From NCBI GenBank assembly GCA_043764015.1, contig JAYUKY010000097.1, positions 1 to 8,946 of the forward strand: a stretch of 8,946 bases of DNA. The letters are read 5' to 3'. The notes under the pieces are model-generated. The model had not been told where the DNA came from. It saw only the letters and a list, made by a program, of their open reading frames with translations, and ran no database searches. The first letter of the stretch is position 1; every line of letters starts with the position of its first letter. Shown here piece by piece: positions 1 to 6,620 of this stretch. Both the position numbers and the translations under genes were made by a program. Source of the DNA: JANYGM01 sp043764015 (GTDB lineage: Bacteria > Bacteroidota > Bacteroidia > Cytophagales > Thermonemataceae).

Positions 1-116
1 GTGGCGTGAACGCCACCGCTATACATAAAAATAATTTTTTGCCTTTGATATAAAGAGATGGCGTTCACGCCACCTAGAATAAAAAAATAAAACTAGGAGT
101 TTATTTGCAATGTATT
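1..116 (-). repeat. Palindrome-rich MITE/REP-like element, copy A (left copy, cut by window edge)
   Basis: This stretch holds two hairpin cores facing each other: GTGGCGTGAACGCCACC at 1-17 and GATGGCGTTCACGCCACC at 57-74. They are separated by an AT-rich spacer. The tail at 75-116 ends in TTATTTGCAAT. Its reverse complement matches 2040-2199 nearly base for base, except that the other copy carries an extra 48 bp unit and a few point differences. Copy A is therefore the same element in the opposite orientation, and its far end lies before base 1. The core is a 7-8 bp GC-rich stem with a 2-4 nt loop, striking in such AT-rich DNA. No protein is encoded. The REP/MITE label is an inference from structure; no transposase is visible in the window. 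Confidence 0.8.
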
Positions 117-183
117 CCTAAGTTATTTTGGAGATGATTTATTCTGATTCAACACAAAATACTATAAAAATAAAGAAAAAATG

Positions 184-191
184 TATATTTG
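184..191 (+). promoter_or_regulatory. Bacteroidota -7 promoter box TATATTTG for pduO
   Basis: TATATTTG followed by C matches the Bacteroidota housekeeping -7 consensus TAnnTTTG. No clear TTTG -33 box is seen at the expected distance upstream. Transcription would start near 197-199, giving a leader of about 33 nt before the ATG at 231. The box overlaps the TTG codon at 189, which argues against that codon as a translation start. Confidence 0.45.
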
Positions 192-230
192 CGTGAAGTA
201 TGCAACATTCAACTAACAATTTATAACGCA

Positions 231-779
231 ATGAAGATATATACAAAAACAGGCGACAAAGGACAAACCTCGCTAATTGGTGGTACAAGAGTTTTCAAAT
301 CTGACCTAAGAATAGATACTTATGGCACTGTGGACGAGCTAAACTCCTACATTGGGCTTGTCAGAGACCAACCTATCAATGAAAAAAGAAAAGATTTGCT
401 CAAAGAAATCCAAGACCGTTTATTTACTATTGGCTCATCTTTGGCATCAGACCCAGAACAATCTAAAAAGAAAATACCAGATTTGTTAGAAACTGACATC
501 ACGCTTTTAGAAGAAGAAATGGACAAAATGAACCTTTATTTGCCTGAAATGCGCTTTTTTATCTTGCCTGGCGGACATCAGTCTATCTCGTTTGCACACG
601 TAGCACGCACTGTTTGCAGACGTGCAGAACGCTTGTCTATTGGATTGTCGCAGGAAACGTATGTCAATGAACTCGTGATAAAGTACCTCAACCGCCTTTC
701 TGACTATCTTTTTACACTTTGTCGTATGATGCACTACGAACTAAATATAGATGAAATTGCTTGGAAACCAAGATTTTAA
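231..779 (+). CDS. pduO: Cob(I)alamin adenosyltransferase, PduO type
   Basis: This 182-residue soluble enzyme transfers the 5'-deoxyadenosyl group of ATP to cob(I)alamin, making adenosylcobalamin, the cofactor of B12-dependent mutases and reductases. The family signatures are all present: the N-terminal ATP-binding segment TKTGDKGQTSLIGG (from about residue 5), RIDTYGTVDELNSYIG, LPGG near 112-115, the Arg/Glu-rich helix AHVARTVCRRAERL near 123-135, and the C-terminal NRLSDYLF near 154-161. Length is normal for the family (about 180-190). I chose ATG 231 because KIYTKTGDKG is the usual N-terminus and because the longer TTG start at 189 lies inside a probable -7 promoter box. ctaA follows 107 bp downstream on the same strand, with no obvious functional link. 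No B12 riboswitch is apparent in the short leader. Confidence 0.93.
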   Translation: MKIYTKTGDKGQTSLIGGTRVFKSDLRIDTYGTVDELNSYIGLVRDQPINEKRKDLLKEIQDRLFTIGSSLASDPEQSKKKIPDLLETDITLLEEEMDKMNLYLPEMRFFILPGGHQSISFAHVARTVCRRAERLSIGLSQETYVNELVIKYLNRLSDYLFTLCRMMHYELNIDEIAWKPRF

Positions 780-850
780 TAAATTTAAACCTTTTTGTAT
801 TTCTTACTGTTTTTTGAGGGTGAAATCAATTGTAACAACTCGTTGCATTT

Positions 851-885
851 AACTCACAACTCACAATTCAAAACTCAAAACTCAA
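851..885 (+). repeat. Five tandem heptanucleotide repeats directly before the ctaA start
   Basis: The units read AACTCAC, AACTCAC, AATTCAA, AACTCAA, AACTCAA, followed by a single A and then the ATG at 887. The array is five perfect or near-perfect 7-mers with no gaps, and it occupies the whole region where a ribosome would bind. It is A-rich and unstructured, which suits Bacteroidota initiation. Heptameric short tandem repeats are known in intergenic DNA of several bacterial groups. A change of unit number would move upstream signals relative to the start codon without changing the protein. Confidence 0.85.
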
Positions 886-886
886 A

Positions 887-2038
887 ATGTTTAATACTAA
901 AAACTTCCGTTTTTGGAGTATTCTGACTGTTTTATCTATTTATTTACTGATATTAGTAGGTGGAATTGTACGTAGCACAGGCGCAGGAATGGGCTGTCCT
1001 GATTGGCCCAAATGCTTTGGACAATGGATTCCGCCCACGCAAGCCAGCGAAATTCCTGCTAATTATAAGGATTTTTATGCGAACGCTCGTAAGCAAAAAA
1101 ACGTCAAAATAGCTGGTTATCTTGATAAAATGGGTTTTTCAGAACTTGCTTTGCGCATTGTCAATGATGAAAGTATTTATATAGAACAAGATTTTAATGC
1201 TACAAAAACTTGGATAGAATACTTAAATAGACTGCTTGGCGCACTTATTGGCGTGTTTGTCTTTGCTAGTTTGCTTACTTCTATTGCTTACTTCAAAACA
1301 GACAAACGTGTTACTTTATTGGCGTTTAGTAGTTTTATTTTGGTAGGAATACAGGGTTGGATAGGCTCTGTGGTAGTTTCTACCAATCTTTTGCCAGGAA
1401 TAATCTCTATACATATGTTTATTGCTATTGTGATTGTCTTTTTCTTGCTTTATGCGGTTGCGAGGGCTACCGCAAATCAACAAATGAAAATTTATGATGC
1501 TAATAATACACTAAATTTGGGAAATAGGGGAATTTTTGGTTCTCATATAGAAAAAATATCTAATAAAAATACCCTTAATTTGGTGCTTATGAGTGCTATG
1601 GTGATGCTTTTTGTGCAAACTTTCTTGGGTACGCAGGTGCGTGAAACTGTTGATATTGTGGCAAAACAATTAGGAGAGGGCAAACGAGATAGCTGGATAG
1701 AACAAATGGGACTGACCTTTTATGTACATAGGTCGTTTTCTTTGCTGATTTTTGGTGTACATATTTATCTGATTTATCTTTTGAAGAAAAATCAAATAAA
1801 TAACCAAATTGCACAAAAAAGAGGCTTTTTTAATACTTCTGGTAATGTTTTAATTGGACTTATTGCTTTTGAAATAGCAAGCGGTGCGGCAATGGCGTAT
1901 TTGGCAATTCCTGTATTTTTGCAACCTTTACATCTTGTTGTGGCGGTTTTGATACTTGGCGTACAGTTTTTTGCACTTTTATTTGTCAATGAAACATATT
2001 TTTTTAAGAAAACAGTCGCTTTTGTTGGTCAAGTATAA
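887..2038 (+). CDS. ctaA: Heme A synthase (CtaA/COX15 family)
   Basis: This 383-residue inner-membrane protein oxidises the C8 methyl of heme O to a formyl group, giving heme A for aa3-type cytochrome oxidase. About eight transmembrane helices are visible (roughly 10-30, 109-131, 141-160, 170-193, 228-250, 280-299, 319-341, 343-367), arranged as two four-helix halves. The signature VRSTGAGMGCPDWPKCFG lies at 28-45 with the cysteine pair Cys37/Cys43. Candidate heme-ligand histidines are His176 (SIHMFIA), His281 (YVHRSF) and His349 (PLHLVVA). The position of the first ligand, in the EYxHR-type motif after helix 1, reads EYLNR, so Asn114 replaces His. I recall this as common in Bacteroidota homologues. 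The extracytoplasmic loop after helix 1 is long (about 31-108). ctaB and cytochrome oxidase genes are not adjacent. A heptamer repeat array touches the start codon, and a palindromic element begins right after the stop. Confidence 0.93.
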   Translation: MFNTKNFRFWSILTVLSIYLLILVGGIVRSTGAGMGCPDWPKCFGQWIPPTQASEIPANYKDFYANARKQKNVKIAGYLDKMGFSELALRIVNDESIYIEQDFNATKTWIEYLNRLLGALIGVFVFASLLTSIAYFKTDKRVTLLAFSSFILVGIQGWIGSVVVSTNLLPGIISIHMFIAIVIVFFLLYAVARATANQQMKIYDANNTLNLGNRGIFGSHIEKISNKNTLNLVLMSAMVMLFVQTFLGTQVRETVDIVAKQLGEGKRDSWIEQMGLTFYVHRSFSLLIFGVHIYLIYLLKKNQINNQIAQKRGFFNTSGNVLIGLIAFEIASGAAMAYLAIPVFLQPLHLVVAVLILGVQFFALLFVNETYFFKKTVAFVGQV

Positions 2039-2039
2039 C

Positions 2040-2216
2040 AATACATTGCAAATAAACTCCTACTTTTATTTTTTATTATAGGTGGCGTGAACGCCACCAT
2101 AACACTGTTTGCTCTATTTTTTATTATAGGTGGCGTGAACGCCACCTCTTTATATCAAAGGCAAAAAATAGTTTTATGTATAGTGGCGTTCACGCCACCA
2201 TAACATTGTTTGCAAT
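2040..2216 (+). repeat. Palindrome-rich MITE/REP-like element, copy B (right copy, complete)
   Basis: Starting just after the ctaA stop codon, this element has short terminal inverted repeats, ATTGCAAATAA at 2045-2055 and TTGTTTGCAAT at 2206-2216 (10 of 11 pair). Inside are three GC-rich hairpin cores: GGTGGCGTGAACGCCACC at 2081-2098 and 2129-2146, and the opposite orientation GTGGCGTTCACGCCACC at 2183-2199. Reverse-complemented, 2040-2199 matches copy A at 1-116, including the spacer TCTTTATATCAAAGGC. No open reading frame of note lies inside. The hairpins could also serve to end or protect the ctaA transcript; that role is inferred. Confidence 0.82.
2067..2146 (+). repeat. 48 bp tandem duplication inside copy B
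   Basis: The block TATTTTTTATTATA plus the hairpin core occurs twice with a period of 48 bp (2067-2098 and 2115-2146). The bases between are ATAACACTGTTTGC and CTCTA. ATAACAYTGTTTGC also follows the third core at 2200-2213. Copy A lacks the extra unit, so copy B appears to have gained one by unequal exchange or slippage, or copy A lost one. Confidence 0.75.
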
Positions 2217-2233
2217 ATCTTACATACTTATTT

Positions 2234-2266
2234 TTTGCCTTATTTTCTAAATATTTTCTATATTTA
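2234..2266 (+). promoter_or_regulatory. Possible Bacteroidota promoter for hmgA
   Basis: TTTG at 2234-2237, a 21 bp gap, and TATATTTA at 2259-2266 resemble the Bacteroidota -33 TTTG / -7 TAnnTTTG pair, with one mismatch at the last base of the -7 box. Transcription would begin near 2273, leaving a leader of about 35 nt that is A-rich and has no Shine-Dalgarno sequence. It lies outside the palindromic element that ends at 2216. Confidence 0.35.
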
Positions 2267-2307
2267 CGCAGAAAAAAAATATTAAAATCAACTCATAAAA
2301 ATATAAA

Positions 2308-3492
2308 ATGGCTTTTTACTATAAATTAGGCAATATTCCGCCCAAAAGACATACACAATTTAGGCAACCTGATGGAAGTTTATATTTTGAGGAACTTGTT
2401 AGTTCTCACGGTTTTAGTGGGATTTATTCCAATCTTTATCATACTTATATGCCCACACGCATAAAAAAGATGGTTGGAAGCACGCCCTGCGCAAATATTC
2501 CGCTAAAAGACCGCCCACTTTTGCAAACGCATCTTAATACTTCTATTTCAGAAATCACAGGAAAAGATTTTTTAGATGCTCGTAAAGTGCTTTTAATGAA
2601 TAATGACTGTACTATTGCTATTTGTAATCCCTCTGAAAAAAAGATGGATTATTTCTATAAAAATGGTGAAGCTGATGAAATGTTTTATATCCACGATGGC
2701 AGTGGCTATGTTTTGTCGCAATTTGGTAAATTACGTTTTGTGAAAGGTGATTATGTGATTATTCCTCGCACAACCATTTATAAAATTGAATTTGATGATA
2801 CGCCTAATACTGGAGCTAACGCTGGTAATGTGCGTATGCTTGTTGTAGAGGCATTTTCTCCCATAGAAACCGTAAAAAGTTACCGCAATCAGTTGGGGCA
2901 ACTGTTGGAACATTCTCCGTATTGTGAGCGTGATATCCACCCACCACAAGAACTTCTTACAGAAACAGAAAAAGGAGATTTTGTGGTGAAAATCAAAAAA
3001 AGCGGTTATATGCACGAATACGTATATGAACACAGTCCACTAGATTTGGTTGGTTGGGACGGATTTCTGTATCCTTATACCATTTCTATCCACGACTTTG
3101 AGCCAATTACTGGACGTATTCATCAGCCACCGCCCGTGCATCAGATGTTTCAGGCGCATAATTTTGTGGTTTGTTCGTTTGTGCCACGCCTTTTTGATTA
3201 TCACCCATTGGCTATTCCTGCGCCTTATAATCACTCAAATATTGATTCTGACGAGGTTTTATTTTATGCGGAAGGAGAATTTATGAGTAGAAAAGGCATT
3301 AGTAGAGGTTCTTTTACTTTGCACCCAGGCGGACTCCCACACGGACCACACCCAGGAACAGTTGAGAAAAGCATTGGAAAGAAAGAAACCCACGAATTAG
3401 CGGTTATGATTGATACTTTTCACCCACTTTTTCTCACAGAAGATGCCCTACAATTCGTAGATGAAAAATATCCTATGAGTTGGACTGAATAA
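2308..3492 (+). CDS. hmgA: Homogentisate 1,2-dioxygenase
   Basis: This 394-residue cytoplasmic non-heme Fe(II) enzyme opens the ring of homogentisate with O2 to give maleylacetoacetate, the central step of tyrosine and phenylalanine breakdown. The N-terminus MAFYYKLGNIPPKRHTQFR and the C-terminal cupin region are typical of bacterial HGD. Candidate iron ligands are His309 and Glu316 (YNHSNIDSDEV) and His345 (LPHGPHPG). His272 in GRIHQPPP is the likely counterpart of the catalytic His292 of the human enzyme. Length is slightly shorter than the human form (about 445). Other tyrosine-catabolic genes (fumarylacetoacetase, HPPD) are not in the window, so it stands alone here. It is preceded by a possible promoter at 2234-2266 and followed by a hairpin at 3512-3542. 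No break or missing ligand is seen. Confidence 0.93.
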   Translation: MAFYYKLGNIPPKRHTQFRQPDGSLYFEELVSSHGFSGIYSNLYHTYMPTRIKKMVGSTPCANIPLKDRPLLQTHLNTSISEITGKDFLDARKVLLMNNDCTIAICNPSEKKMDYFYKNGEADEMFYIHDGSGYVLSQFGKLRFVKGDYVIIPRTTIYKIEFDDTPNTGANAGNVRMLVVEAFSPIETVKSYRNQLGQLLEHSPYCERDIHPPQELLTETEKGDFVVKIKKSGYMHEYVYEHSPLDLVGWDGFLYPYTISIHDFEPITGRIHQPPPVHQMFQAHNFVVCSFVPRLFDYHPLAIPAPYNHSNIDSDEVLFYAEGEFMSRKGISRGSFTLHPGGLPHGPHPGTVEKSIGKKETHELAVMIDTFHPLFLTEDALQFVDEKYPMSWTE

Positions 3493-3511
3493 GGTTTTTA
3501 AGTTGCCATGA

Positions 3512-3542
3512 AATATCTGCAAGTATATTATTTGCAGATATT
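3512..3542 (+). terminator. Perfect 11 bp hairpin after hmgA
   Basis: The arms AATATCTGCAA (3512-3522) and TTGCAGATATT (3532-3542) pair perfectly around a 9 nt loop. The hairpin sits 20 bp after the hmgA stop and 30 bp before the next start. The run of T expected of an intrinsic terminator is missing (TTCCTATAAA follows), and the stem is AT-rich. It could therefore be a weak terminator, an mRNA-stabilising structure or an operator for the next gene. Confidence 0.45.
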
Positions 3543-3572
3543 CCTATAAAATATGCTACAAATATAATTAAA

Positions 3573-5765
3573 ATGAAAAAAATCAACTCCATTATTTCTC
3601 TTATTACCCTTTTTTTGTTACTTCAAAACGTACTTTTAGGACAAATATTTAAACTAGAAGATGCCACCAAATCAACTGAATTTGGCAAATCAATGTTTGT
3701 TTATGAAGATAAGGACAATAATCTTACCTTAGAACAGGTTTCTAAACCTGATTTTCAAGAAAAATTCACGGCACAAAATGCTGACCAATTCCAGAAATTT
3801 GGTTATTCAAAAAGTGCTTTTTGGTTGCGCTTTCAGCTAAAAAATAATACAAAAGAGCCTAATTGGATTCTAGATATTGCCTATAGTTATTTAGACGACA
3901 TCAAAATTTATCACAAAAGAAGTAGCAACACCAACTGGAAACAACATTTTGTAGGGGAAAACTATCCTTTTGCTTCTCGTTTATTACAGTTTAGGCAGTT
4001 TGATATTCCACTGCAATTGGAACAAAATGAGGCAAATGAGTTTTTTGTCAAAATAGAGCCAGGAAATCCTCTTATTGTGCCAATGTTTTTGTATCCACAA
4101 ACAGAATTTTATGAGTTTGTGATGATAGACCAACTTTATTACGGCATTTTTATTGGTGTAATTCTGATAATGATGCTTTCTAACTTGTTCGTTTATTGGA
4201 GTTTACGAGAGAAAAATTATTTGTTTTACGTTTCCCAACTCTTTATAACGCTTGTTTTAATCCTTATGATGACAGGAAATTTGAATAAATATATTTTAAG
4301 AGATATTTCTGGTTGGCAAAATACTACTTTTTTGGCACTTCTGTTGATGGTTTTGTTTGCGACAAATGGCTACGCTATTCTTTTTCTTAATATAAAAAAA
4401 TATTCTTTATGGGCTTATAAAACGCTTAGAACATTCGGATTTATTACAATAATCATGTTTTTGAGCATATTTATATTAAGTTATGAAGTAGCTATTTCTA
4501 TTATTCAGCTGCAAATTTTTGTTAATATGTCGTTTTATGTGATAGCTGGTATTTTGGCTTATCATAGAGGCAACCGCTCCGCTAAGTTTTATTTTATTGG
4601 ATATATAATGTACCTTACAGGCGTTTCTATTGTGATTGGACGAGATTTGGGGCTACTTCCCTTTACTTTTATTACCACTCACGCCGCAGAAATAGGCATA
4701 CTCTGTGAGGCACTTTTCTTGTCGTTTGCGTTGAGTGATAAATATCGTATAGAAAAAGAAATCTCGTTGAAAGAAAAGGAAAAAGCACAAGCAGAACTTT
4801 TGGAAATGCAACTGCAAGCAAATATTACCTTAGAGGAAAAAGTTAAAATACGTACTTTTGAACTTCAAGAAAAGCAAGATGAAATTTTGGTGCAAAATGA
4901 AGAGCTTTATCAACAAAGAGAGGAAATTTTATCCCAAAGAGATTTTATTGAAAACAAAAACAGAGAACTGGGTGTTCAGAACGAGAAGGTGTCGCAAAGT
5001 ATTAGCGTAGCACGTACCATTCAGCAGGCAATTTTGCCTTACGAGAGGCAAATGCAAGCACTTTTTGCAGATAATTTCGTGATTTACAGACCCAAAGATG
5101 TGGTTTCTGGTGATTTTTATTGGATGGGTGTTGTGAGTAACAAAATCATTGTGGCAGCTGTAGATTGCACAGGTCACGGTGTTCCTGGTGCTTTTATGAG
5201 CCTTATTGGTAAAATGATGCTAGACAAATTGATAGATGTTTATAAGATTACTAGCCCTGCGGAGATATTAGAACGCCTTAATTGGGAAGTTCAAAACCTT
5301 TTAAGGCAAAAAGAGACCAATAATCAGAACGGTATGGACGTATGTATGTGTCTTATTGAGCCAAAAAATAGCCATACAAACGGTAATGAAAATGGTACAA
5401 CAAAAATCACTTTTTCAGGTGCAAAACGTCCACTTTATTATACAGAGAATGGTAGTAATCAAGTATTTGTATTGAAAGGTGATAGAAAATCAATAGGTGG
5501 CTCACAATATGAAGGCGCAAAATTTAATGACCAAGTAATTCATCTCAAAAAAGGAAGCTGCATTTATCTTACTTCTGATGGTTTTACAGACCAAAACGAC
5601 CTAGAAAGAGTAAAATTAGGAGAATCAAAACTAAAATATCTTATTTCTTCTTTTGCTGGAAAACCTATGAATACGCAACTAAAGCAATTAGAAACAGAAT
5701 TAGACAAACATCAACGCAACACAGACCAACGAGATGATATACTCGTTTGGGGAATAACACTTTGA
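3573..5765 (+). CDS. 7TMR-DISM sensor fused to SpoIIE/RsbU-type PP2C serine phosphatase
   Basis: This is a 730-residue membrane sensor whose cytoplasmic end is a metal-dependent Ser/Thr phosphatase, most likely acting on an anti-sigma-factor antagonist. Domains in order: a signal peptide (1-24, ending near LLGQ); an extracytoplasmic 7TMR-DISM ligand-binding domain (about 30-180, with SAFWLRFQLKN); about seven transmembrane helices (about 187-388); a long coiled coil rich in Glu, Gln and Lys (about 392-475); and the phosphatase (about 478-730). Metal-binding acidic residues are present: Asp514 (SGDFYW), Asp531 (DCTGHGVPGAFMS), Asp669 (SDGFTDQ) and Asp721/722 (QRDDILVWG). All motifs are intact, so it should be active. 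No STAS-domain partner, anti-sigma kinase or sigma factor is adjacent, so the target must be encoded elsewhere. The ligand is unknown; extracytoplasmic DISM domains of this kind are thought to bind carbohydrate-like or other small molecules. Confidence 0.9.
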   Translation: MKKINSIISLITLFLLLQNVLLGQIFKLEDATKSTEFGKSMFVYEDKDNNLTLEQVSKPDFQEKFTAQNADQFQKFGYSKSAFWLRFQLKNNTKEPNWILDIAYSYLDDIKIYHKRSSNTNWKQHFVGENYPFASRLLQFRQFDIPLQLEQNEANEFFVKIEPGNPLIVPMFLYPQTEFYEFVMIDQLYYGIFIGVILIMMLSNLFVYWSLREKNYLFYVSQLFITLVLILMMTGNLNKYILRDISGWQNTTFLALLLMVLFATNGYAILFLNIKKYSLWAYKTLRTFGFITIIMFLSIFILSYEVAISIIQLQIFVNMSFYVIAGILAYHRGNRSAKFYFIGYIMYLTGVSIVIGRDLGLLPFTFITTHAAEIGILCEALFLSFALSDKYRIEKEISLKEKEKAQAELLEMQLQANITLEEKVKIRTFELQEKQDEILVQNEELYQQREEILSQRDFIENKNRELGVQNEKVSQSISVARTIQQAILPYERQMQALFADNFVIYRPKDVVSGDFYWMGVVSNKIIVAAVDCTGHGVPGAFMSLIGKMMLDKLIDVYKITSPAEILERLNWEVQNLLRQKETNNQNGMDVCMCLIEPKNSHTNGNENGTTKITFSGAKRPLYYTENGSNQVFVLKGDRKSIGGSQYEGAKFNDQVIHLKKGSCIYLTSDGFTDQNDLERVKLGESKLKYLISSFAGKPMNTQLKQLETELDKHQRNTDQRDDILVWGITL

Positions 5766-5793
5766 GGTGTGAAGTATCAATTATGACAAATAC

Positions 5794-5830
5794 AAAAAAT
5801 ACCCCAAAATGGCACTTTGCTATTTTGGGG
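5794..5830 (-). terminator. Intrinsic terminator of hpt, in the convergent gap
   Basis: CCCCAAAAT (5802-5810) pairs with ATTTTGGGG (5822-5830) around an 11 nt loop. Read on the - strand, the hairpin is followed by A, then T6 (5799-5794), a good U-tract, so it fits best as the terminator of hpt. On the + strand it is followed by CATTTTGGAATATTTTT, so it may also stop transcription from the phosphatase gene, less efficiently. Confidence 0.75.
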
Positions 5831-5865
5831 CATTTTGGAATATTTTTGATATGAAAAGCCGTTTA

Positions 5866-6399
5866 TTATTCAGCAAGTTGATAAACTTCTGGCAAATTTC
5901 TGCCCAAATCATCATAATCTAAGCCAAAACCAACAATAAATTTATTAGGAATTTTGATACCTATATAATCAATTTTGATGTCTTTTTTGTAGGCTTCGGG
6001 CTTAAAAAAAAGTGTTGCAAAACGTAATTCTTTAATATTATAACTTGCAAATGATTCTGTAAGCTCAAAAATAGTGTTTCCTGTATCTACAATATCCTCA
6101 ATAACAATCACCGTTCTACCTGTAAGGTCTTGGTTGATGCCAATAAGATGTTTTACTTCATTGGTTGAGGTCATTCCTTCATAGGAAGAAGTTTTGATAA
6201 AGCATACTTCACAAGGATTTTTATAATGTTTCATAAAATCACTAACTACCATAAAAGCACCATTCAAAACACCTACAAAAACGGGGATTTCATCAGGGAA
6301 ATCAGCCATAATTTGGTTTGCCATTTTGGAGATTGCAAGGTCTATTTCTTGTGCTGAAATGAAGGGAACAAAGTATTTGTCGTGAATTTTGATTTGCAT
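5866..6399 (-). CDS. hpt: Hypoxanthine phosphoribosyltransferase
   Basis: This 177-residue cytoplasmic purine-salvage enzyme joins hypoxanthine (and often guanine) to PRPP, giving IMP or GMP. The type I PRTase PRPP-binding loop VIVIEDIVDTGNTI lies at about residues 97-110. VGVLNGAFMVVSD near 42-54 gives the PPi-binding loop region. SSYEGMTST near 71-79 is the flexible loop. The C-terminal FIVGFGLDYDDLGRNLP contributes the base-binding site. The ATG at 6399 gives the normal family length (about 175-180) and lies about 20 nt after the expected transcription start of the TACCTTTGC box at 6426-6433. An in-frame ATG at 6438 lies upstream of that box and would add an atypical hydrophobic N-terminus, so it is rejected. 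The gene is divergent from rpsJ, convergent with the phosphatase gene, and has its own terminator. Confidence 0.92.
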   Translation of the reverse strand: MQIKIHDKYFVPFISAQEIDLAISKMANQIMADFPDEIPVFVGVLNGAFMVVSDFMKHYKNPCEVCFIKTSSYEGMTSTNEVKHLIGINQDLTGRTVIVIEDIVDTGNTIFELTESFASYNIKELRFATLFFKPEAYKKDIKIDYIGIKIPNKFIVGFGLDYDDLGRNLPEVYQLAE

Positions 6400-6425
6400 T
6401 TTTTGGAGGAGAAGAAAGTAAATAG

Positions 6426-6433
6426 CAAAGGTA
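6426..6433 (-). promoter_or_regulatory. -7 promoter box TACCTTTG for hpt
   Basis: On the - strand the bases read TACCTTTGC, a match to the Bacteroidota -7 consensus TAnnTTTG and identical to the -7 box of the divergent rpsJ promoter. No TTTG -33 box is apparent at the right distance. The predicted leader to ATG 6399 is about 20 nt. The location supports the shorter hpt start. Confidence 0.5.
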
Positions 6434-6476
6434 ATCATTTTTCTGTATTTTATTTAGTTGAAAATAATAAAAGAAA

Positions 6477-6507
6477 TTTGTTTTTAGATTTAAAAGTATT
6501 ACCTTTG
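6477..6507 (+). promoter_or_regulatory. Strong Bacteroidota promoter for rpsJ
   Basis: TTTG at 6477-6480, exactly 19 bp, then TACCTTTG at 6500-6507 followed by C. This fits the Bacteroidota vegetative promoter (-33 TTTG, -7 TAnnTTTG) perfectly and is the best promoter in the window, as expected for a ribosomal-protein gene. Transcription would start near 6514, leaving a leader of roughly 107 nt before the rpsJ ATG. Confidence 0.7.
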
Positions 6508-6620
6508 CATTCCAGTCTTGAAAAAATGACGCTTTGAGACAGGTTTAGAAGTTAAATTAGGCGTTCAACGTGGTTTTAGAAATTCTTTCAGAAAATCTAT
6601 ACACTACAAAAAACAAAACA

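Noticed and set aside
189..230. TTG-initiated 14-residue extension of PduO
   Set aside because: The TTG lies inside a probable -7 promoter box, and the family N-terminus begins at ATG 231.
2081..2199. Possible small CRISPR array (three repeats, spacers of 30 and 36 bp)
   Set aside because: The repeats are only 17-18 bp, one is in the opposite orientation, the spacers share sequence, and the whole block recurs inverted at 1-116.
2040..2216. Target-site duplication around the MITE-like element
   Set aside because: Immediate flanks (ATAC on the left, ATCT on the right) do not match, and homology with copy A extends slightly beyond the terminal repeat, so the exact ends are uncertain.
2731..3286. 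Open frames overlapping hmgA in other frames, including a 100-codon - strand frame
   Set aside because: They are shadows of a well-conserved dioxygenase gene, with no promoter or family resemblance of their own.
6400..6438. Upstream ATG extending hpt by 13 residues
   Set aside because: It lies upstream of the likely -7 box and adds an atypical hydrophobic segment to a cytosolic enzyme.
6570..6620. GTG-initiated 17-residue extension of S10
   Set aside because: S10 proteins start at the position of ATG 6621; the extension resembles no S10 N-terminus.
6514..6620. Conserved ribosomal-protein leader structure before rpsJ
   Set aside because: Only weak 4 bp pairings (for example GTCT 6515-6518 with AGAC 6537-6540) are visible, not enough to call a regulatory RNA.
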